The position numbers and the translations under genes are program-made. From contig NZ_JAQRFN010000012.1 of the NCBI RefSeq assembly GCF_028598555.1, forward strand, positions 62,001 through 126,000: DNA of 64,000 nt, given 5' to 3'. The notes under the pieces are model-generated. The model was not told the origin of the DNA. It was given only the letters and a program-made list of their open reading frames with translations, and ran no database searches. Positions 26,485-35,843 of this stretch are shown here, piece by piece. The stretch is from Xenorhabdus anantnagensis. Its GTDB lineage: Bacteria; Pseudomonadota; Gammaproteobacteria; Enterobacterales; Enterobacteriaceae. Position 1 is the stretch's first letter. Each line of letters begins with the position of its first letter.

Positions 26485-28374
26485 CTATGGCTGTTTAGGT
26501 AAACAAACCAGACGGATACGGAGAAAAGCAATATCAAAACCAGATACAGCGATAATTCGAATACTATGTAAATCACATCCCTGATTTTCATCCAATTTAA
26601 ATTCAAACTTTATTACATTGTCATTTTTTAATTCTGTTGTTTTTAGAGCAGAGGCAAAACATTGTCCGGTAGATTTATCATATCCACGAAGTTCCAAATG
26701 TACCCTGTGAGTAATAAGATGAACGGAATGAGGGATATATAGCCGTATTTTTGCAGTTACACTTTCCCCCTGCCGAGCAATTAATGTTTCCGTCTGATTT
26801 TCCAGGCGGATACCCCCACAACGGTAGGCTGAAAGCGGACCACAAACTCGACACATTCGGGTTTCGCTACATCCCGTGGTTATCCCTGCGTTGCCAAATA
26901 AAGAGGTTTCCATCAATGTCCCGCATCGTTGGCATGGTTCAGATGTTTTTAACGTACTAAGCAATTGATCATAATGCAGTAAATCAAAGGCATCAAAACT
27001 TGCACGGCTTTCATGCAATAATGACACCATTATTTTTTCCCATTGAGCAATTAGCAGCTGAATAAGCGCATTATCCCGCACAAGTTCTTTGTTATTTTCC
27101 AGAGAGTGAGAAGCTTCATATTTTTTTAGCGAAAAAAGAGCCAGCCGCTCAATATCCATAAGCTTTGTACGCAAAGCAGATAATTGCTCAGCCACCGTAT
27201 CACCTAACCACGCATCAATAGAACGCAACAACCGATGCCCATGAATGCTCTCTTCCAATACCGTCTTAATCCATGCAATGGCCTTGGAAACTGATTCCGA
27301 TTCGCCATGCTCAGGTTGAACTGTCGGCAAAGATTGTTTTTCATTCTTCAGCGACAATTGCAATGTTGGATCACCAAGCAACGCGAACGTGAAAGGCTGT
27401 CCAAGTGCAGTACAAGTGTCATTCAATGCTGCCGCGATTTGCCCAAGAGGCACTTTTTCTTTCGCCATTTTTCTCAATAATGTCAGAAGGTAATCCGGGG
27501 CAATCAGTGGGCGGATAGGTGCTAAAACAGCAGCAGGCCACCCTTCCGTCAATGCCAAAGTCATTGATACCGGAGAGGGATAAAGTTCCTCCGCAACATT
27601 AAAGCCATTGCAACATATATAATTGATGGCATAAGCACGAATATCCAGCCCATAAAATACGTGAGTCTTCCCATGTGCACGCTTACATCGTCGGGTGATG
27701 CTTGAACACCCACATTCAGGCATCAGCGGAAATTCTGTTTCTTCCAACAGCCCGCAAACCGTCAATAAAGGCAATTTAGCATGACTTCCCTCACCATGAC
27801 TTCTGATCGTTTTCAGCATGGCCGGCTGTGAAAGCAAAACAGCTAATTGCTCTGGATCACTTTCATCACTTGTATATTTATGTTTCGGTGCATCAATCAG
27901 AAATTCATTCTGCTCTGAAAGTGAAGGGATTAATAATGATTTAGCGACCAAATAACTGAGGCTGGAAAGAGTTCTTCCACACAAAAAACCGATAGTTTTG
28001 CCAGCATGAGCAGCCATTTCCAGCATACTGGCAACAAAGCCTACTTTCAGTTCATGCGCCATTGCTATAATCAGAATGCTTTTTTCTTTCACTTCCTGCA
28101 TCAACAATTTAATGCTATCAATGTCGTTGATTGGAATAACGCGATAATCCATGACCTTTGCATATAATAAAGCCATTGGCCAAGTATTTTCATCCATGTT
28201 GAATATCGCAACATCCTTGTTATAACTTGTACGCAATTTCTCCGTATACATTTCCTCTATTACTTGGCGCCAGCGAATTTCTTGTGTGGAATTTTCTGGC
28301 CGAATAATAGGGATTCCTGATCCAGAATCAACCACATCATTATATTCAGCAAGTGTATTCAACCAATTTATCAT
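26485..28374 (-). CDS. Large protein with clan CD-like motifs and a Cys-rich segment; function unknown
   Basis: 629 residues, not recognised with confidence. Residues 193-198 read HGEGSH and 254-257 read CCNG at the end of a hydrophobic strand (AINYICCNG). A late LLGDPTLQL (332-340) resembles the closing GDPTL of gingipain (C25) peptidases. Together they suggest a caspase/gingipain-like fold with a His-Cys dyad. A Cys-rich segment follows (C481, C484, C502, C508, C511, C519; CQRC and CRVC), possibly a zinc ribbon. The C-terminal 100 residues look like a beta-sandwich. The start ATG 28374 has GGGGA 8 bp upstream. It could be a peptidase, an acyltransferase or a scaffold; the peptidase reading is tentative. 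Confidence 0.6.
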   Translation of the reverse strand: MINWLNTLAEYNDVVDSGSGIPIIRPENSTQEIRWRQVIEEMYTEKLRTSYNKDVAIFNMDENTWPMALLYAKVMDYRVIPINDIDSIKLLMQEVKEKSILIIAMAHELKVGFVASMLEMAAHAGKTIGFLCGRTLSSLSYLVAKSLLIPSLSEQNEFLIDAPKHKYTSDESDPEQLAVLLSQPAMLKTIRSHGEGSHAKLPLLTVCGLLEETEFPLMPECGCSSITRRCKRAHGKTHVFYGLDIRAYAINYICCNGFNVAEELYPSPVSMTLALTEGWPAAVLAPIRPLIAPDYLLTLLRKMAKEKVPLGQIAAALNDTCTALGQPFTFALLGDPTLQLSLKNEKQSLPTVQPEHGESESVSKAIAWIKTVLEESIHGHRLLRSIDAWLGDTVAEQLSALRTKLMDIERLALFSLKKYEASHSLENNKELVRDNALIQLLIAQWEKIMVSLLHESRASFDAFDLLHYDQLLSTLKTSEPCQRCGTLMETSLFGNAGITTGCSETRMCRVCGPLSAYRCGGIRLENQTETLIARQGESVTAKIRLYIPHSVHLITHRVHLELRGYDKSTGQCFASALKTTELKNDNVIKFEFKLDENQGCDLHSIRIIAVSGFDIAFLRIRLVCLPKQP

Positions 28375-28410
28375 ATGACTATTCCCCGCAGAAAATATGA
28401 CAGAGACAAA

Positions 28411-29076
28411 TTAGGTTGCAGGTGTATCCCAAAACCATACTTGCAAAACTTTTCTAATTGCCTGCATGTTCTTAGGAATAGGCGTAACCGCATGCCACGC
28501 TGAATCAGTTCTACGAATAATCGCTGAAGTATTTTTTTTCGGTGCAATTTCAACTACAACATCCAGTGGATCAGCAGAACGCAGTAATTGCAAACAGCCC
28601 CCCATTTCAGATACCCAATCATCAGTCAGATACATTAGGTGTGTCACTATTTTATGGGGTTTATCCACATGGGGCTGAAAGAAAGAACCTGGGCCGAATT
28701 CCCAGAAATGTGCCTGGAATTGCAATTTTCTGACATTATATTCGCTGACATCACTGATACATTCGAGATAATCATCTGATAAGAGATCTCTTGCTACCGC
28801 CAACCAAATATCAGCAAGCTCATCATGGGCGTAAGGCTCTTTTTCACCTAACTCCAGAAGAGGGCGAGTTTTGACATTATGTTGATACCATTCTGGTGAT
28901 CCTGTCTTGCCAAGCGCTTCTGCGAGTTTACGTTGAGAATGATAAGTCCAGTGACTTACCGGAAAAGCATCAGCCGCAATTGTTTCCTTAAACGTATTAT
29001 CACATGTTGCCCACGGTGAAGGATAATGATCGAGTTTCATACTCCTTAGTGCATCTAAATTCAGGACTTCAGCCAT
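28411..29076 (-). CDS. 2OG-Fe(II) oxygenase C
   Basis: Third member of the cluster's oxygenase family, 221 residues from ATG 29076 (GGAG 9 bp upstream). Iron ligands are H136-x-D138 (QPHVDKPHK) and H195 (AWHAV), with R208 as the likely 2-oxoglutarate contact. GGCLQLLRSADPLDV closely parallels GGCLRILRSDDSQDV of oxygenase B, so it is nearer to B than to A. Its place on the opposite strand, with the ligases, suggests a tailoring hydroxylation rather than core sugar formation. Confidence 0.85.
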   Translation of the reverse strand: MAEVLNLDALRSMKLDHYPSPWATCDNTFKETIAADAFPVSHWTYHSQRKLAEALGKTGSPEWYQHNVKTRPLLELGEKEPYAHDELADIWLAVARDLLSDDYLECISDVSEYNVRKLQFQAHFWEFGPGSFFQPHVDKPHKIVTHLMYLTDDWVSEMGGCLQLLRSADPLDVVVEIAPKKNTSAIIRRTDSAWHAVTPIPKNMQAIRKVLQVWFWDTPAT

Positions 29077-29121
29077 TTTATATATCTCCAATAAATGATG
29101 GATTAATTTTTTGGTACATAT

Positions 29122-30057
29122 TCAATCCAGCGCCAAACGTTGTCCAAAAACATAATCAATTGTTTTTTGCTGGAGCAATGACGGATTAAGATCAATCAGG
29201 GAAAATAATTGGTTAGGATTATTGATGCCAACCAGAACAGAAACCATCCCTTCACTTGCCAATATTACTTCCAGCGCCAATAGAGACGGAGAACGATTTA
29301 ATTGTTTTGCAGCATACATCAATCGGTTGATTGCATTTTTTGTACGTATATTGCGATAACCAAGCCCCTTATAGCCTGACAAAGGATGCGCTTGAGGAAC
29401 GTCTAACACTGAACGGTAACGCCCTCCTAAAAGCCCACGAGCCAGAGGAAGAGCCGCCAGTGCGCCGAGCTGAAATGCCTTGAGGGAAGGTTGTATTTCT
29501 TTATAGCTCTGGTAATTCAATATATTTACGGGATTCTGTATGCTGGCGGGTGGCTCTCCTGCCATTGCCTGAGCAATACGACAGTAATGTTCTATTTCTG
29601 ATGATTTAACGTTGCAGATACCATAACAACGGATTTTTCCTGCTTTTACCCATGATTGCAGAGTAGAGATAGTTTCTTCGGCAGGCGTTAATGGATCAGG
29701 TGCATGTAACTGATATAAATCGATATAATCCGTTTTCAAACGTTTAAGGCTGTTGTGCAAACACTGAGTCATTGCTTTTCGGCTCGCACCTTTGGCGGCT
29801 TCATCATGACCAAACTTTGTCGCTATCACAACATCATGTCGTCGCCCATATAACGCATCACCTAATGCACTTTCACTCTCACCTTTTCCATAAATATCTG
29901 CTGTATCGAAAAAATTAACCCCCATATCCAATGCCGTAGAAACAATGCGCATAACATCCTTTCTATGAACACTTACACCAAAATGGCTTCCTCCAACAGC
30001 TAAACGAGATACCCGCAAGCCAATGGTTTTCAAGAAATGGGAACTAGAGTCAATCAT
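29122..30057 (-). CDS. Aldo/keto reductase
   Basis: NAD(P)H-dependent aldo/keto reductase, 311 residues. The catalytic tetrad is visible: D51 and Y56 (FFDTADIYG), K81 (IATKFG) and H118 (YQLHAPD). The start is ATG 30057, one base inside the TAA of the preceding 71-residue gene (TAATG), so the two are translationally coupled; a TTG at 30063 is a less likely start. It would reduce or epimerise a carbonyl on the sugar or side chain. The protein is of ordinary length, and the substrate is unknown. Confidence 0.87.
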   Translation of the reverse strand: MIDSSSHFLKTIGLRVSRLAVGGSHFGVSVHRKDVMRIVSTALDMGVNFFDTADIYGKGESESALGDALYGRRHDVVIATKFGHDEAAKGASRKAMTQCLHNSLKRLKTDYIDLYQLHAPDPLTPAEETISTLQSWVKAGKIRCYGICNVKSSEIEHYCRIAQAMAGEPPASIQNPVNILNYQSYKEIQPSLKAFQLGALAALPLARGLLGGRYRSVLDVPQAHPLSGYKGLGYRNIRTKNAINRLMYAAKQLNRSPSLLALEVILASEGMVSVLVGINNPNQLFSLIDLNPSLLQQKTIDYVFGQRLALD

Positions 30058-30272
30058 TACCAACTAACTCTCATCTGCTGGACATGCCTATCCGCCAATC
30101 CTTCATTGATTAAAGCGTCTATATTTCCTTCAGAAAGTGCACGGTATTGTGCCTGAGTCAACTGGTATTCTTGCATCACTTGTTCAGGTTCATTTTCCCA
30201 ACGAACTTGTACTTCAGGTTTGGAAATTAAATCATCCAGAAGATCATTAACATCTTTCATTTTATTTGTCAT
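30057..30272 (-). CDS. Small 71-residue helical protein
   Basis: Encodes MTNKMKDVNDLLDDLISK at the start and ends QQMRVSW. The middle (EYQLTQAQYRALSEGNIDALINEGLA) resembles the small LigA-type helical domain found beside extradiol dioxygenases and in some uncharacterised clusters. It is the first gene of the leftward set and is coupled to the aldo/keto reductase. It could be a small enzyme subunit, an adaptor, or a leader/precursor peptide for the ATP-grasp ligases. I see no Gly-Gly cleavage site or core-like repeat, so the precursor idea is weak. Confidence 0.7.
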   Translation of the reverse strand: MTNKMKDVNDLLDDLISKPEVQVRWENEPEQVMQEYQLTQAQYRALSEGNIDALINEGLADRHVQQMRVSW

Positions 30273-30649
30273 AGTTAACTGTCTCTATAAATAAAAAATC
30301 GCTTTACATTTCCAATTGTTATTTATCACCTATAGATAATAAATAATCGACATTTATTAATAAGGGAAAAATAAAAAAGGAATAACCCAATATGATATTT
30401 ATGCTCTTTAATAATTTAAATTAGAAATTTTAAAAATATATTTACATTAACAATGACGTCTAATTCTATAAAAATCAATTAGATTTTTTTGATGGTAATT
30501 AACCAAGGGTTTAACAAGATAAACATGATCTTAAAAATAACATTCCTGTTTGTTTTTACAATAAGGAAACAAACAGGATATGAACAGAACAACACAATAA
30601 TCAAAAGTAACAATAAAAAATAACAATCAAAAACAACAGTCAAATATTA
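30273..30649. other. Spacer between small-protein gene and GrpB gene
   Basis: 377 bp, very AT-rich, no convincing coding sequence. It should carry the promoter of the leftward biosynthetic set and contains a hairpin (listed separately). Confidence 0.5.
30545..30577 (-). terminator. Hairpin downstream of the GrpB gene
   Basis: Perfect 11-bp inverted repeat CCTGTTTGTTT / AAACAAACAGG with an 11-base loop, followed leftward by a T-rich stretch. It probably ends the GrpB transcript. Confidence 0.6.
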
Positions 30650-31237
30650 TTACAATAATCCCTTACTTTGAAATATGCGTTGATAAATCTCATGTACAAT
30701 TTGCTCTTTTTTCTTATTGTAATCCATTACTTGATTGACATTATTTTTAGCCGTTATCTTCGCAGCCATATATCGTTCACAATCTTCAGGGTGTTCTTTG
30801 AGCCAATCACGAAACCAAATATGCCGAATATATTCAGGACAATCAGGGCCAAAGACATGAAGATTGGTACGAGGCTTCGCCAAACGAAGGCATCGGTGCT
30901 GATAAAAGCTTGGTTCGCGAACCGTTAAATCATAACCAAGCCGTTCCAATGCAGGAACATATTTTTCTTCTTGAGCTGGATCTTCCACAATTAGATCAAT
31001 ATCAATAATCGGCTTAGCAGCAAGCCCGGGAACCGCCGTTGACCCAACATGCTCAATATTCAGAACAACGTTTCCAAGCGTTTGTTTGATAGATAAAGAA
31101 AGTTGTTGCCATATGGTTATCCATTCAGGATTGTATTCCACAACATCAATTACCTCTTCAACAGGTTTACCATGCACCCAAGGATTTTCATTAGGATCTG
31201 ATTCAGGGAAGAAGATGATATCTTTGGTATTTATCAT
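30650..31237 (-). CDS. GrpB-family nucleotidyltransferase-fold protein
   Basis: UPF0157/GrpB family, 195 residues, with EHVGSTAVPGLAAKPIIDIDLIVED, the nucleotidyltransferase-like GS...D-x-D core. Ribosome site AAGGAG is 8 bp before ATG 31237. The family lacks a firm biochemical role; members are often annotated near dephospho-CoA kinase. It lies between the biosynthetic set and mukB with its own likely terminator, so membership in the cluster is open. Modification of a nucleoside for self-protection is possible but unsupported. Confidence 0.87.
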   Translation of the reverse strand: MINTKDIIFFPESDPNENPWVHGKPVEEVIDVVEYNPEWITIWQQLSLSIKQTLGNVVLNIEHVGSTAVPGLAAKPIIDIDLIVEDPAQEEKYVPALERLGYDLTVREPSFYQHRCLRLAKPRTNLHVFGPDCPEYIRHIWFRDWLKEHPEDCERYMAAKITAKNNVNQVMDYNKKKEQIVHEIYQRIFQSKGLL

Positions 31238-31330
31238 TAATTCACTCCTTATTCTTATGCCTATATTTGATAGATTAAATCAGGATAGATGAGGACGTAT
31301 TAAATAACTACCCAGAAGAATTTATCTCAA

Positions 31331-31361
31331 CTGAGGAAGCCATATTATTATATGGCCTCCT
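31331..31361 (-). terminator. Possible hairpin after mukB
   Basis: Near-perfect inverted repeat around GCCATAT / ATATGGC, 30 bp past the mukB stop. No T run follows, so this is a weak call. Confidence 0.4.
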
Positions 31362-31391
31362 GTAATAATAGAGACATCACCCAACGATGAG

Positions 31392-34300
31392 TTATTCTTG
31401 CAATATTGCTTGTGGCTGTTCAGTAACTGGAATATCTTGCCCAAAGCCACGCAACCCAACAACATGTACATGTTCTTGATTATTGAAAATCTTACGTACC
31501 AGTTTATAGGTTGTCCCTTTTTCTGGACTGATATTTTCCGGTGCAGCAATAATTAACTGCATTTGTAGACGTTCACATAACTCAAACAGCGTTGCAATTG
31601 ACTTCGCATCCAATCGGGCGGCTTCATCAAGGAACAGCAGTCGGCATGGTGAAATATCTTTACCACGCAGACGACATGATTCCTCTTCCCAGCTTTGTAC
31701 AACCATAACCAAGATGGACATCCCTGTACCAATCGCTTCCCCTGTAGACAAAGCGCCACTTTCCGCTTTTAGCCAGCCATCTGAACCTCGATTGACTTCA
31801 ACATCCAACTCAAGGTAATTGCGATAATCCAGTAATTCCTCACCAATGGTCTGAGGTAAACGCTGTCCCATATCAATTTGCGGGTTCAAGCGCTGATAAA
31901 GCTTCGCCATCGCCTCTGAGAAGGTCAAGCGTTGGCTGTTGAACAGATCCTGATGCTGTTCCTGTTGCTCGGAAAGCACATCCAGCAAGAGAGCATGACT
32001 TTCGCGTACATTTACATTCAGACGGACACCGCCAACCTGCCCAAAGGAAACCGCTTGCAAGCCTTGGTTCAGCATACGAATGCGGTTCTGTTCACGTTGA
32101 ATGGTCTTGCGAATGATATTCGCCACGCTTTTGGAACTAATCGCCAATTTCTGCTCACGAGCGGTTAATTCTTCAGTTAAACGTGCCAGCTCAATTTCCA
32201 TCTGTTCAATAGCATCAACAGGATCATCCGTACGGATAATATCCTGACGAATACGTTCACGCAGATGTTGGTAAACAGCAACGAAAAATTGGATTTTACG
32301 TTCAGGACGTTTCGGATCTTCGGACAAACGCAACGCATCACGCAGGTGCTCATTATCGGATACTGCCAGACGCAATGCCCCCAGCGCTTTATCCGACATT
32401 GAACGCAGATCATCACCCTCCATATAGGCCAGTTCGCGACGATGCAAGCGGCGCTCAACGCCGTTGTCTTTCACCATGCGCATAACTGCACACCAACCCG
32501 CTTTAGAAGAAACCACCTGCTCACGTTTCTGGTAATAATCACGCTCAGATTTACGCAGTTTCTTCTGGAGGTTTTCCATTTCCGCCTCACAGAATGCGAT
32601 CTGTTTCTCAAGTTGATTGATGCGGGAACGGTTAGTATTCACTGCCGCGTGGAGCTGATCACGACGTTCACGGGCACGACTTTCTGCGTTAGCATCCGCC
32701 TGAACACCAATATCTTTCATCTCCTGCTCAAGCTCTTTCAACATATCTTGCTTAGTGTCATAAGAACTTTTCAGTGATGCCAATACTTGGTTGAACTGTG
32801 CATATTGTGCTTGTTGCTGACGCAATTGTTCACGCGCACGACTACGATCGGATTCTGCATGTTCAAGACGCTGACGCAGTTTATCGTTCAGGTCAGCATT
32901 TTCACTGAGCATACCGGCAGAGTCGCTGTAACTGAAATGCGCACGGCGTTGCACTACTTCCGTCAAGGCAAAGGCTTGTTGCTTGACCTTATTCTGGCTG
33001 TGTTTCGCGGTCTCATAATCTTTCTGCAACTGTTCATGCTGCTGTGGATCACTTTGCAAAACAGAAACCAGTGGCTCAAGTTTGATCAGTGCATTACCGT
33101 GTTGTTGCAGGAAACGCGCGGCATCCTGAGCCTCACTCATTTCTTCACGGACTGTGTCCACTCGATCAAGCAGGGTTTCATCCAACAAAATCGTAATTTG
33201 TGGAATCAAACGGTTCAATACTGACAGGCTCTCTTTCGCCTGAACAAGTTTCTGCTGATGCTGCTGAGCTTGAGCTTCAAATTGAGATAGCTCACGTTCC
33301 AACTCGGTGCGGCGCTGACTCAGGCGGCGAATTTCTGCTTCTGGATCATCATCAAATGCAACAGAAAGGTGTTTACCTACAAAACGGCTGAAAGCCTGAT
33401 GTGCACGTTGAATTTTCTGAACATCAAACGAAAGTGTCGCATAGCGCTCTGCCAGCGTATCACGCTCAAGACTAAGTGCTTCCAGACGGTTTTCTCTTGC
33501 TGCCCGCCCAAATAACGGAACTTCAGGATAACGGGAATAACGCCATTGACGGTCTGATGATTTCACCAGAACCGCGTTTTCCTGCTCTTCAAAATGGAAT
33601 ATGCTGTCATCGAAAGATTGTGGGTCCCCCTCGATCAAATAGAGATCTTCCGGGCAATCTTCTAATGCTTCCAGATGTGGGCGAACCAGTGAGAGATCAG
33701 GTACGACGATTGCGTGACGCGCTGGGCCATATAGTGCTGAGAAATAAGGTGCATCATCAATGGTAATGTCATCATAAATTTCAGACAATAAAACACCGCC
33801 AAAACGCTCCGCCAATGCAAGCAAACGGCTATCTTCGGCACCGCTTGGCTGACTCAGACGCTCAATCTGTTTTTCCAGTTCACGTTTCTGTGCAGCAATA
33901 TCATCACGTTCGACAGTAATTTCACGCTCTTGCTCAAGCAATTGCTGCATGTATTCAGTAACATCATGACTGTTTTCGAATGTTTCATTGCACTGCTCAC
34001 CAAGCTGATTCAAAGCTTCCTGTGCTGCTAACCACACTGGCGCTCGTACTGTCAGCCCCTGAATTTTTTGCTTGAGCTGTTCGAAATCCTGACGTATTTG
34101 AATGCGACGTTCGCCACTTTCATTGGCACTCAAGCTCAACGCTTCCAGCTGAGCTTCCAATTCACCCTGCAATGCCTCCAGGTCTTCCGCCTGATATTGC
34201 TGATTATGGCGCTTACAGAACTCTTCCAGCAAACGTTCTGCATTTTGCTGGCTGTTCAGACGTTGCTCCAATTCAGCCAACTGGATACGTAAAGGTTGAA

Positions 34301-35843
34301 CTCGCTCAGCCAAATGGCGCTGAGATGACCATTCACGCAATGCTTCACGGGCCACTTGCCATGCTTCACTGCGGCTCACTTCACCAACGATATTTTTTAC
34401 CAGTTGGTAAGCCTGTTCAAACTGACTATGAGCAGCATCGGCAACACTCAATTTCTGTTCCAGCGCCAACAAATTTTCAGTCGCCTGCTGTGCTTTGGCC
34501 TGATAGGTTTCCTGCCACTCGTCAGCATTTTCTATCGATAGATCTGGAAGCTGACAAAGTTCACGGGTACGTTCTAGTGCTTGCAGTGCTTGCTGATACT
34601 GAATGGCTCGAGTTTGCTGAACATCCAAAGCTTGTTGATAGTCAGCGAGCTGGCTTTTCAGCTCATCAACTTCTTGCTCTGCTGCTTCAGATATGGCTTC
34701 ATATTCCACCTGAAGATCTTTCGCTTCTTCTACAACTTCGCTCTGTTCTTCCAGACGGTAAGTCAGTTCTTCAATATCAGATTGATAACGATCAATTTTT
34801 TCCTGCTGGCGCATCGCCGTTTGAACCAGATTCAGGTGATCACTGGCCGCTTGGTAATCCATTTCTAAATCAGAAGATGAGCCACTCTGTTCTGCCCGTT
34901 CCCTCGACATTTCAACATGACGATATTGTTCAGTAACCAATTGACGACGGCTGCCAAATAACTCACTACGCAAAGCCAATGCCTCATCCAGATGAACGCG
35001 ACGTTCGTTGGCATGACGCATATAGTCAGCAGAAACATAGGCCGTGGCTTCTGTAATAAGGTGTTTGAAAAGATCACGGTCGGATTGAGTGACACGGATG
35101 GCTTCCAGCGTAATGCGGTTTTCACGCAAGGCGGCTTCCATATCCTGAAATGCTTTTCTGACACCGCTGTTTTCCGGCAATAAATAATCACGCAGTGAAC
35201 GGGTAATCGCACTGGAAATTCCGCCATACAATGATGCTTCTATCAGGCGATAAAATTTGCTGCGGTCACTCGCTGAACGTAAACGTTTTGGGAGCACTCC
35301 CAAATCAAACAACAGGGAGTGATAATCCGTAATTGAGTTAAATTGTTTGAACTGAACGCCTTCCATCTCGTCAAGACGTTCCTTTAGTTCATTCAATGGC
35401 AGAACCCGCGCCTGACGTTCATTGATATTTTCAGTCAGTAGCTGCGTTGGCTGAATCGATGCAGGAACCCCCTGAATCATAAATGGTTTGATATCAACTT
35501 TTCGATCACGTCCAGCCACTTGTTGTAAGCGAACACCAGTGATAATCCGCTGATGGCGGGAGTTAACAACATCCAGCGTGGAATAGCAGACACCTGCCCG
35601 CAGCTTACCGTGCAGCCCCTTATCGCGCGAACCACTGGTTGCGCCCGCTTCTGTTGTATTCCGAAAATGAAGCAAGGTTAAATCAGGGATCAATGCGGTC
35701 ACAAACGCCGCCATTGTGGTTGATTTACCTGCACCGTTACCACCGGATAAGGTCGTCACAAGTTCGTCAAGGTCAAACGTTCTGGCAAAAAAACCGTTCC
35801 AATTAACTAACGTCAGTGAGCGAAATTTACCACGTTCAATCAT
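31392..35843 (-). CDS. mukB: Chromosome partition ATPase MukB
   Basis: SMC-like condensin subunit that compacts the chromosome together with MukE and MukF. It is 1483 residues (E. coli 1486). The N-terminal head has Walker [11 protein letters not shown] near residue 34. Long coiled-coil arms flank a hinge at about 650-780, and the C-terminal head carries the Walker B-like strand [11 protein letters not shown]. Its ATG overlaps the mukE stop by four bases. An antisense open frame of about 250 codons inside it (34172-34936) is a compositional shadow. Confidence 0.98.
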   Translation of the reverse strand: MIERGKFRSLTLVNWNGFFARTFDLDELVTTLSGGNGAGKSTTMAAFVTALIPDLTLLHFRNTTEAGATSGSRDKGLHGKLRAGVCYSTLDVVNSRHQRIITGVRLQQVAGRDRKVDIKPFMIQGVPASIQPTQLLTENINERQARVLPLNELKERLDEMEGVQFKQFNSITDYHSLLFDLGVLPKRLRSASDRSKFYRLIEASLYGGISSAITRSLRDYLLPENSGVRKAFQDMEAALRENRITLEAIRVTQSDRDLFKHLITEATAYVSADYMRHANERRVHLDEALALRSELFGSRRQLVTEQYRHVEMSRERAEQSGSSSDLEMDYQAASDHLNLVQTAMRQQEKIDRYQSDIEELTYRLEEQSEVVEEAKDLQVEYEAISEAAEQEVDELKSQLADYQQALDVQQTRAIQYQQALQALERTRELCQLPDLSIENADEWQETYQAKAQQATENLLALEQKLSVADAAHSQFEQAYQLVKNIVGEVSRSEAWQVAREALREWSSQRHLAERVQPLRIQLAELEQRLNSQQNAERLLEEFCKRHNQQYQAEDLEALQGELEAQLEALSLSANESGERRIQIRQDFEQLKQKIQGLTVRAPVWLAAQEALNQLGEQCNETFENSHDVTEYMQQLLEQEREITVERDDIAAQKRELEKQIERLSQPSGAEDSRLLALAERFGGVLLSEIYDDITIDDAPYFSALYGPARHAIVVPDLSLVRPHLEALEDCPEDLYLIEGDPQSFDDSIFHFEEQENAVLVKSSDRQWRYSRYPEVPLFGRAARENRLEALSLERDTLAERYATLSFDVQKIQRAHQAFSRFVGKHLSVAFDDDPEAEIRRLSQRRTELERELSQFEAQAQQHQQKLVQAKESLSVLNRLIPQITILLDETLLDRVDTVREEMSEAQDAARFLQQHGNALIKLEPLVSVLQSDPQQHEQLQKDYETAKHSQNKVKQQAFALTEVVQRRAHFSYSDSAGMLSENADLNDKLRQRLEHAESDRSRAREQLRQQQAQYAQFNQVLASLKSSYDTKQDMLKELEQEMKDIGVQADANAESRARERRDQLHAAVNTNRSRINQLEKQIAFCEAEMENLQKKLRKSERDYYQKREQVVSSKAGWCAVMRMVKDNGVERRLHRRELAYMEGDDLRSMSDKALGALRLAVSDNEHLRDALRLSEDPKRPERKIQFFVAVYQHLRERIRQDIIRTDDPVDAIEQMEIELARLTEELTAREQKLAISSKSVANIIRKTIQREQNRIRMLNQGLQAVSFGQVGGVRLNVNVRESHALLLDVLSEQQEQHQDLFNSQRLTFSEAMAKLYQRLNPQIDMGQRLPQTIGEELLDYRNYLELDVEVNRGSDGWLKAESGALSTGEAIGTGMSILVMVVQSWEEESCRLRGKDISPCRLLFLDEAARLDAKSIATLFELCERLQMQLIIAAPENISPEKGTTYKLVRKIFNNQEHVHVVGLRGFGQDIPVTEQPQAILQE

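Noticed and set aside
26445-26606. Hydrophobic N-terminal extension of ATP-grasp ligase 1 that would make it a membrane protein
   Set aside because: It overlaps the end of the 629-residue gene in another frame, and a well-spaced AGGA precedes the ATG pair at 26444/26441, where the conserved Rossmann-like start begins.
30057-30272. Graspetide-type precursor peptide for the ATP-grasp ligases
   Set aside because: No repeated Thr/Ser-Glu/Asp core or leader motif is visible, and the LigA-like helical pattern explains the sequence better. Kept only as a low-probability alternative.
11151-31391. Prophage or integrative element carrying the cluster
   Set aside because: No integrase, transposase, phage structural gene, tRNA target or flanking direct repeat could be found in the block.
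34172-34936. 254-codon open frame antisense to mukB
   Set aside because: It lies wholly inside mukB, shows no recognisable domain and reflects the coiled-coil codon composition of mukB on the other strand.
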